Origin: Portulaca oleracea
Taxonomy: Eukaryota > Streptophyta > Magnoliopsida > Caryophyllales > Portulacaceae
Assembly (NCBI GenBank): GCA_029582165.1
Contig: CM055869.1
Coordinates: 59,281,518 to 59,345,517 of the forward strand
Direction of reading: 5' to 3'
DNA length: 64,000 bases
The notes below the pieces were generated by a model. That model made no database searches, was not told the DNA's origin, and saw only the letters and a list, made by a program, of their open reading frames with translations. Each line of letters opens with the position of its first letter. Positions within the stretch are counted from its first letter, which is position 1. This document shows, one piece after another, positions 59,210 through 64,000 of the stretch. Position numbers and translations under genes: made by a program.

Positions 59210-60429
59210 AGGGAGAAAATGGTTTTCCTTAGGTTGGAGTCAAGAAAATAATTTACAAAGGGGTGGGGGAAAATAATTTTCTTAGAAAATGGTTTTCTCC
59301 ATTTTCCGGTCACCCAACACCGGAAAATGGGAAAATTTCATACTGACCAAACACACCCTTAGTACTAATTGAATTGAATTCAAAACATAGGAAGGGGGTC
59401 TCAGCCCTTCTATTTCTTGCATTTACTACCTACACTCACCTGCATTAACTGCAAACCACACTTTTTCAAATGTCCTAATGTAATACCCGAGTATATGGTT
59501 AAGTGTGGCTTAATAGGATTGAAATGACTACTTACATCACCAAGGTGCACCCTCTTTTATGGTTGCTCATCCGTTGAAAATTCCTCAGTTAAGCGTGCTT
59601 GGCTGGGAGTAGTCTCATGATGGGTAACCTCCTGGAAGTTTTCCCAGGCAACGTGTGAGTGAGGACGAAACACGCTGGAAATACTCGTGGTGATTTGTGG
59701 GGCCAGTCAACAATCCTTAAAGTCGTTTCCGGTAATGTGTGCTGCCCGGGAGGGGTCGGGGCGTTACAGATGGTATCAGAGCCGACTCGTGACCGTGAGC
59801 TGCGCCAGTGGACGGGAGATCCATGGGCAGTCACCTAGGGGGGCAAAGATTCTGGAGAGGATTTGTGGCACAACGAGGACGTTGTGCGCTTATGTGGGGG
59901 TGACTGTATTACCCCGAGTATGTGGTTAAAGTGTGGCTTAAAAGGATTGAAATGACTATTATATCACCAAGGTGCACCTTCTTTTATGGTAACTCATCCG
60001 TTGGGAACTTCTCAGTTAAGCGTGCTTGGCTGGGAGTAGTTTCAAGATGGGTGACCTCCTTGGAAGTTTTCCTAGGTAGCGTGTGAGCGAGGACGAAGCA
60101 TGTTGGAAAGACTCGTGGTGATTTGTGGGGCCAGTCAGCGATCCTTGAAGCGGTTATCGGTAATGTTAGCGACCCATGAAGGGTCGGGGCGTTACACCTA
60201 AAGAACAGGCTTTAGTAGCTACTAACCCCTTTATTAAATTTCATCTCTGATATTATGTCTTCAGTTACTGCTGTCTATCATTTGCTCTTGAATGGTTATG
60301 TTTCCGATTAACACCACCTCACATGTCTCCTTCTTTGGCATGTCTCAGGCAAATTCTCCAAACTACACCGCAACAGTGAGACAAATCTTCCCAAAAATTG
60401 AGCAACTGGACTCCCAAATTTTTGTTTAA
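55815..60429 (+). CDS. SDS22-like protein phosphatase 1 regulatory subunit (LRR), six exons
   Basis: Exons: 55815-56138, 57488-57718, 57915-58061, 58174-58316, 58423-58537, 60349-60429. All introns are GT-AG and the joined frame is open for 346 residues. The first 40 residues are acidic and Ala/Pro/Glu-rich. Then come about ten 22-residue SDS22-type leucine-rich repeats, for example LQELWLGRNRIKAINLCGLK and LRVLDVSSNKLTSVDDIEKL. An LRR cap (LEHNPC, then TVRQIFPKIEQLDS) ends the protein. SDS22/PPP1R7 proteins bind the catalytic subunit of PP1 through the LRR face and control its assembly and nuclear activity; here that role is inferred from family. The ATG at 55815 is the first in frame. Intron 1 has a tandem repeat and intron 5 holds two transposons. 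Confidence 0.9.
56183..56482. repeat. Tandem duplication in SDS22 intron 1, ~166-bp period
   Basis: TTGCGGATCAAATTGGTGAT followed by GTGTGGGAATTGAATGTGAT and TTGTATGGATTAACTATTGG occurs twice, 166 bp apart. The second copy lacks about 20 bp. Confidence 0.85.
58609..59358. mobile_element. Tourist-like element with (GA)n interior, in intron 5
   Basis: The left end GGATGGGTTTGGTGC and right end GACCAAACACACCC are inverted, with TTA on both sides (58606-58608, 59359-59361). Subterminal GGAAAATGATTTTC-type inverted words occur at both ends. The middle 400 bp is a run of GAGAGA microsatellites and GTGTAGGAGAGAGAG-like units. Confidence 0.7.
59479..60196 (+). mobile_element. Complete Cassandra TRIM retrotransposon in intron 5
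   Basis: The 5' LTR is 59479-59768 (290 bp) and the 3' LTR 59905-60196 (292 bp), both TGTA...TTACA. The interior is only 136 bp. The PBS TGGTATCAGAGC (59771-59782) fits initiator tRNA-Met, and a PPT (TGTGGGGGTGAC) ends at the 3' LTR. A perfect CCTAA target duplication flanks it (59474-59478, 60197-60201). Each LTR holds a 5S-rRNA-like core: CAGTTAAGCGTGCTTGG plus GATGGGTRACCTCC, the A-box and C-box of the 5S promoter. That combination defines Cassandra. It lies in the same orientation as the host gene. Confidence 0.93.
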
Positions 60430-60745
60430 TACATCATAGCTACTGGTGAAAGAGTCTTCAAGTTGCGACTTCTGCCTGCCCAGAATGCAGTGATCAGCGA
60501 AGTTGATAACTTGTCTTTGGAAAAAAACAAAAAGAGGAGCCAAAGGCTGGTATTCTTTGTTATACGTCTTCTCTTGTTAACTTTCGTCGAATGAGGCTTC
60601 CATTTGTGGAGCGAATTTACTTACTTTTCATGACTTGCAATTGTGCAAAAGATGTGTTCAAATGACTGAAGTATACGATTCCTCCTTGGAAGGAGGCGAG
60701 GGATTTGATTGATGGGAAAACTAATAGTTTTTGGCTCTCTGTGTC
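60430..60745 (+). other. 3' flank of the SDS22 gene
   Basis: Probable 3' UTR and downstream sequence. No other feature is seen. Confidence 0.4.
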
Positions 60746-60908
60746 AAGGTTGTTAAAATCGGGATCCTAACTCGAAACTATGGAGAAGTTAAGATCGAAA
60801 TTTAGCCCATGTAGGATCGTGGATCGTGTGCAAATAGTAGAATTGTACGAGGATTTCGGACCATAAAATCGTAAGATCGTAAATCAGGATCGAGATTTTA
60901 ATAACTAT
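60746..60908. repeat. MITE-like dispersed repeat, copy 2
   Basis: AAGGTTGTTAAAATCGGGAT ... GAGATTTTAATAACTAT, with the same internal GATCCTAACTCG, AGGATCGTGGATC and CATAAAATCGTA words as 6912-7074. Confidence 0.65.
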
Positions 60909-62292
60909 GCTCTGTGTACTAATCGTAACGGTCCGTTTACAAACCATTTGTATGCTAATTTATGGTATTTGTAGGGTGCCCTGGCTCACTGAGTCTGGTT
61001 AAGGAGCATTAGTTATGGTTATTGTGATTTTTTTTTCAATTTTTTTTATTTTTACAGTGGTAAGTGTGAATGAAACCAAGGTTAGAACTCGTTATTGTGA
61101 ACTTGCTTCAGTGATTGTAGGATGCAGAGATATATTTCACTTATTATTTTCCATTTTTTTGGTTCAGCTGTATTTTGAGTATACCTTTCTTGCATGATTG
61201 GTTGCGTTAGTAGGATTATACTGAGATATGTTTGTAGTTTTTGAATAGATTTTGAGTGAGGTTATAGTTCAATGCCTCAGAAATGTAGGTCCTTTTCTTG
61301 AGTTTGATGTGTTATGGTGTGTTACTTCTAGCTAATACAAATAGTGATAAGTATTAAGATAAGATTATCTATATTTGAATATGGATTTTTAGACCACATG
61401 AAGTGAGACTTACATGGGGAGTTATTGTCGCCATTGTGATATGGTGCATTACGATGTGAAACCATCCGTGTGAAATTTTCATGCACAAGTCTTGGTGAAC
61501 AATCTTTTATGTTACAGGATTGGGTATACAGTGTGTTTGCCTGAAAATATAATGCCAGATAATATAATAACCGGGTCGGCATGTCTAACTTTGTAGAATA
61601 AACGTGTATATGAGGCAATACAACACAATAATGTTTTTGCCACAAGAAGTTTTCCCAGCAACAAGATTCGTTTGAGCATGTTCTTTATCTTCACGGTCGT
61701 GCATGAATCAGTGTGTGGCTCTAGGGAGAATGCGAAACTAAATGACAAATTTAGAGAAGTTTAAAGCTAATCCTAACCTACACAATTTATGGGTATTATT
61801 AATGTTATTGTGGACAAACAAATCAAAAAATTATGTAATATGTTGTAACTAGGGGATTAGTTAAAAGAATGAAGAATTTAAATTTCATAATTTTAAAATT
61901 AAATTAGTTAATCAAGATTGTCTAAGATATCATATTATCATCAATGTATATGAAAAATAAATAATTTAATAATTTAACACATAATTTATGAACAATAACG
62001 ATCTTGCATGGGATATTCAACTCTAATTTTCCTAGAATATATTGTTTGGTAGATCATTAGCAATTAGAAGATAACAATGACATATTAGAAATGACAAAAT
62101 TGAAGGAGGACAGGGAAGTAGAAACATTATTTACAATTCACCATTTTTTTTTTCACTTAAACAGGTAGCTAATTGTGTAAAATGGTGCTTTTGGACATAG
62201 TATAGAAATGTTTTATTGTTACCTTTAGCTATCGAGATCATTGGTCTATTTTCATTATTCTTTAGATTCTGTGTAATCCGTTTTTGTGGTAC
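60909..62292. other. Intergenic between SDS22 and STT3 genes
   Basis: No coding region or clear element is visible in this AT-rich stretch. Confidence 0.45.
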
Positions 62293-62414
62293 AAAAAAAG
62301 TTGATATTTACATATCGCCACCAACAAGGCCCTCATATCAGTAATGAGATCTGAACTCAAGAACTTTCCGGTTATGAGCCAATATCCTTATCAACTGGAC
62401 CAACTCTTCCCGAC
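62293..62414 (-). mobile_element. tRNA-derived SINE (putative)
   Basis: On the minus strand, AGTTGGTCCAGTTGATAAGG resembles a pol III A box and TTGAGTTCAGATCTC a B box at tRNA-like spacing, with GGCTCATAACCGGAAAG between them. The strand ends in a short T run after GATATGTAAATATCAAC. Confidence 0.65.
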
Positions 62415-62656
62415 TATATTATCCAGTATTTATAAATTCTACTTTTAACTTAATTTCCGCTTTCAATGGTCGAAAAAATGGTAAAAGCAAAAAAGAAAAA
62501 TGATTATTTATTTTAGTTTCTATATTTTTCTTGAGAACATTTTAGTTTCTATTTTAATTTTAATTTTGGTAGCAGTTTCATTCTCAAAGTCATCGGTCTC
62601 CTCCGTAGAGTCTTCATCTCTACACTCAGACAGCCACTGCCCCCAAAACCCTCTGC

Positions 62657-62660
<4 letters not shown>

Positions 62661-62707
<47 letters not shown>
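62661..62707 (+). repeat. (TC)n microsatellite in the STT3 leader
   Basis: About 23 TC repeats end 31 bp before the STT3 start codon, so they probably lie in the 5' UTR or core promoter. Confidence 0.9.
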
Positions 62708-62709
<2 letters not shown>

Positions 62710-62738
62710 ATCACTGCGGAGCTCAAACCTCTTCATCA

Positions 62739-63061
62739 ATGGCGGTCTCCGAGGCCGCCAATGGTTCCTCTCTCAGCCTCAGGCACGCCTTCGGAAATGT
62801 GCTCGCTGTTTTCATCCTCCTCTTGATCGGCGTCCTCGCATTCTCGATCCGTCTCTTCTCTGTGGGTTCTCGCCTCCTTCAGATCTGCTCGTAATTAGGG
62901 TTTCTGAATCCGTTATTTCTTTCGATTATCGGAATTTGGTTGAATACAGTGACGTGAAAATGCGTTTTGAATGATTGTGGATGTTTTTGGATTGGCAGGT
63001 TATAAAATACGAGAGCGTTATCCACGAGTTTGATCCTTATTTCAATTATCGAGTTACTCAG
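62739..63061 (+). CDS. STT3: STT3 oligosaccharyltransferase catalytic subunit, exons 1-2 (partial)
   Basis: Exon 1 (62739-62861) and exon 2 (62999-63061) join in frame to encode the first 62 residues; the gene continues past 64000. After a short cytosolic N-terminus comes transmembrane segment 1 (about residues 18-40, [20 protein letters not shown]). It is followed by [20 protein letters not shown], the near-invariant first luminal loop of STT3, whose Asp in DPYFNYR belongs to the metal/active site. STT3 transfers the preassembled glycan from dolichol diphosphate to Asn-X-Ser/Thr in the ER. Plants have STT3A and STT3B; position next to the SDS22 gene favours STT3A, but the N-terminus alone does not settle it. 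Exon borders are GT-AG. Confidence 0.9.
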
Positions 63062-63090
63062 GTTTTTTATCTTGCCTTTGTTGTCCAATT

Positions 63091-64000
63091 TGATGTTTCT
63101 CGTGTAGTGATGCTAGATATCTTGATCTAGATTAGGAATTGGGGCAGGGATGTTGTAGACTTTTTGTACAAATTGTTGTTTGTTGACTGAGCCAAATGAT
63201 AGAATTTTTATGTGAATTGTTGTTTGTTAGAATGAGCGAAATGATGGTGAAGGTTCATATATGGGTACTTTGATTGCTGTTGTGTTGAAAAATTGCAATC
63301 TTAATCAGTGATTCTTGAAGAAGTTGGTTGATTTGATTGAATAAAGATGAAAATAAACATTGATCTTTGGTAGCACTATAAAATTGCAATCAATTAGGTG
63401 TTTCTCCTGTAATGATGTTGGATATCTTGATCTAAGATTAGGAATTGGGGCTGGGACGTTGTAGACATTTTGTGTGAATTGTTGTTTATTAGACGGTGAT
63501 AAGTGATAGACTTTTGTATGAATTATTGTTTGTTAGAATGAGCCAAATCATGGTGAAGGTTTATATTTGAGTACTTTGATTGCTATTATGTTGCGAACTT
63601 GCTATCCTAATCGATGATTTATGAAGTAGGTTGATTTGTTCGAATAAAGATGAAACTAAGCATTGATCGTTGGTAGCACTATAAAATTGCAATCAATTCG
63701 GTGTTTTTCATGTAATGATGCTAGATATCTTGATCTAGATTAGGAATTGGGGCCAGAAGTTATAGACTTTTTGTATGAGTTATTGTATATTAGAATGAGC
63801 CAAATGATGGTGAAGGTTTATATCTGAGTACTTTGATTGCCATTGTGTTGTGAACTTGCAGTCTTAAATTCTTAATCAATGATTTAGGAAGAAGTTAGTT
63901 GGTTTGATTGGATAGATAGCTGAAAAATTAAGCATTGAGAGTTGGTGGCACTATAAAATTACAATTGTGACTCTACTATGTTCAACTTTTGATCTAATAC
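63091..64000. repeat. ~304-bp tandem repeat in STT3 intron 2, three copies
   Basis: The block with GATATCTTGATCTAGATTAG, GGAATTGGGG, AATGAGC and GCACTATAAAATTGCAATCA recurs with period about 304 bp (anchors at 63116, 63421 and 63724). The last copy reaches the window edge. No exon 3 is visible before 64000. Confidence 0.85.

Noticed and set aside
58748..59313. Leu/Ser-rich open frames in SDS22 intron 5
   Set aside because: They are the translation of (GA)n repeats inside the Tourist-like element.
59582..59660. Possible 5S rRNA gene in intron 5
   Set aside because: Only the internal promoter-like part of 5S is present, and it recurs at the same place in both LTRs of a Cassandra element. It is transposon sequence, not a 5S gene.

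Overview
This is a 64 kb stretch of AT-rich plant nuclear DNA, almost certainly from a eudicot. Intron-containing genes of plant families (SDS22-like LRR protein, STT3), an intron-less PPR gene, Stowaway/Tourist-type MITEs, a Cassandra TRIM element, an L1-type plant LINE and a Ty3/gypsy element primed by initiator tRNA-Met all point that way. I cannot name the species from the sequence alone. No prokaryotic operon, CRISPR array or organellar segment is visible.

Host genes are few. (1) 1980-2651, minus: a single-exon DUF761 protein. (2) 31113-31631, plus: a single-exon lachrymatory-factor-synthase-like / Bet v 1-fold protein, followed by two tandem broken copies of its C-terminal half. (3) 35704-37029, minus: an E-class pentatricopeptide repeat protein whose family-like N-terminus lies in another frame, so the gene carries a frameshift near 36817-36821. 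(4) 55815-60429, plus: a six-exon SDS22-type regulator of protein phosphatase 1. (5) From 62739, plus: the first two exons of the oligosaccharyltransferase catalytic subunit STT3, running off the right edge. Genes 4 and 5 are neighbours, as their homologues are (from memory) in Arabidopsis.

Transposable elements fill most of the rest. 1-9.8 kb: nested and single MITEs, a tRNA-type SINE, a 176-bp solo LTR and a Copia-like LTR. 9.86-11.64 kb: a non-autonomous MULE with about 190-bp inverted repeats and a perfect 9-bp target duplication. 13-17 kb: an inverted-repeat-bounded block holding a TTTGCACACTAACACA-type minisatellite, an hAT element with a SINE-like segment inside, and a foldback element. 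20.8-23.3 kb: duplicated and foldback MITEs with long (TA)n runs. 23.3-27.5 kb: a full-length but disabled LINE. 28-31 kb: a Cassandra solo LTR and more MITEs. 40.18-52.62 kb: a 12.4-kb Ty3/gypsy element on the minus strand, with 3.27-kb near-identical LTRs, a perfect 5-bp target duplication, intact PBS and PPT, and a badly decayed pol. Intron 5 of the SDS22 gene holds a complete 718-bp Cassandra element and a 750-bp Tourist-like element.

I do not see a new multi-gene system. The most informative observations are the disagreement between near-identical LTRs and a ruined interior at 40-52 kb, the frameshifted PPR gene, the tandem array of truncated LFS-like gene ends, the base-asymmetric MULE, the 5S-bearing Cassandra element in an intron together with a solo copy that has lost its 5S core, and the SDS22-STT3 neighbour pair.
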